NCBI RefSeq assembly: GCF_050003625.1
Contig: NC_134399.1
Location: 37,278,671-37,342,670 of the forward strand
Source of the DNA: Haematobia irritans
Taxonomy: Eukaryota > Arthropoda > Insecta > Diptera > Muscidae
Reading direction: 5' to 3'
DNA length: 64,000 nt
The notes below the pieces were generated by a model that saw only the letters and a list, made by a program, of their open reading frames with translations, had not been told where the DNA came from and made no database searches. Below are positions 63,827 to 64,000 of the stretch, piece after piece; position 1 is the first letter of the stretch, and the number at the start of each line of letters is the position of its first letter. The position numbers were made by a program, and so were the translations under genes.

Positions 63827-64000
63827 ATGGTATGCATGCGGTGGTAAAACAGATGGCGATGGTGAAGGCGTTGGAGTCGATCCATTACGATTGACGCCAT
63901 TCTCCAGTTTCACTGGGGACATTTTTCGATGATCAACTATTGTTGGGGTACCAGTTGGGGGTGCTCCCATATTACCGCCAACTCCTACATTTCCCACCGA
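63827..64000 (-). CDS. Penultimate coding exon (partial at window edge) of the same gene
   Basis: 58 open codons run from the window edge to a donor CAT|GTAATT at 63827/63826, phase 0, followed by a 78-bp intron. Composition is Gly/Pro/Ser-rich with APPTGTPTIVDHRKMSPVKL and TPTPSPSPSVLPPHAYH. VKLE matches the sumoylation consensus psi-K-x-E, and the SP/TP pairs suggest a phosphoprotein, perhaps a transcriptional regulator (inference). I do not recognise the family. The donor has T at -1, so it is weaker than the acceptor. The 5' part of the gene lies to the right of the window. Confidence 0.7.

Overview
The window is genomic DNA of a higher (calyptrate-type) fly. It is AT-rich and has short and very long spliceosomal introns, mariner and hAT-type elements, a RNase H-bearing LINE, and abundant DINE-1/mini-me-like repeats carrying (GTCY)n tracts. 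Muscid or blow fly is an inference from repeat style; no species is claimed. Host coding sequence is a very small part of the 64 kb and almost all the rest is transposable elements, many nested two to four deep.

Host genes. (1) A complete five-coding-exon, 469-residue rhodopsin-family GPCR of the Tre1/moody type runs on the + strand from 12578 to 34255. Its phases join exactly, and it has NRY and NPIIY motifs. Introns 1 (4.2 kb) and 3 (15.9 kb) are packed with transposons; introns 2 and 4 are 67 and 72 bp. (2) At the right edge, on the - strand, are the last two coding exons of an unidentified Ser/Thr/Pro-rich protein (63827-64000 and 63458-63748), separated by a 78-bp intron. The gene continues beyond the window.

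Transposon layout. 1-2.9 kb: two DINE-1/mini-me-like repeats. 4.7-7.5 kb: another such repeat interrupted by a mariner whose transposase has one frameshift. 8.35-11.7 kb: nested repeats with a TA-target element carrying two divergent tRNA-like modules. 12.8-16.5 kb: repeats in intron 1 with a 5'-truncated LINE (11-bp TSD). 17.8-33.7 kb (intron 3): a SINE relic, foldback elements and a 6.7-kb nested stack. 34.7-46 kb: more nested repeats and a complete 4.76-kb LINE (40081-44836, 12-bp TSD) with intact ORF2 and damaged ORF1. 46-49.9 kb: a dead mariner of a second lineage, another tRNA-module element, and a tRNA-headed SINE whose 3' tail matches the LINE. 50.8-58.5 kb: a third tRNA-module family, a CCCGGG-rich foldback element and two nested hAT MITEs. 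60.2-63.0 kb: a fragmented LINE relic.

Most interesting structure. At least three TIR families with TA target sites (termini CACGCAAA, CACCCTCAAA and CCCAGCAAA) each carry an outward-facing pair of tRNA-derived, A-box/B-box modules. One of those modules is also the head of a SINE that shares its 3' tail and (CCTAA)n terminus with the resident LINE. Thus pol III promoter modules appear to be shared between retrotransposed SINEs and DNA-type MITEs. Separately, three dispersed repeat families all carry internal arrays with the same ~153-bp period and a common core. Because 153 is a multiple of 3, this creates long but spurious open frames.
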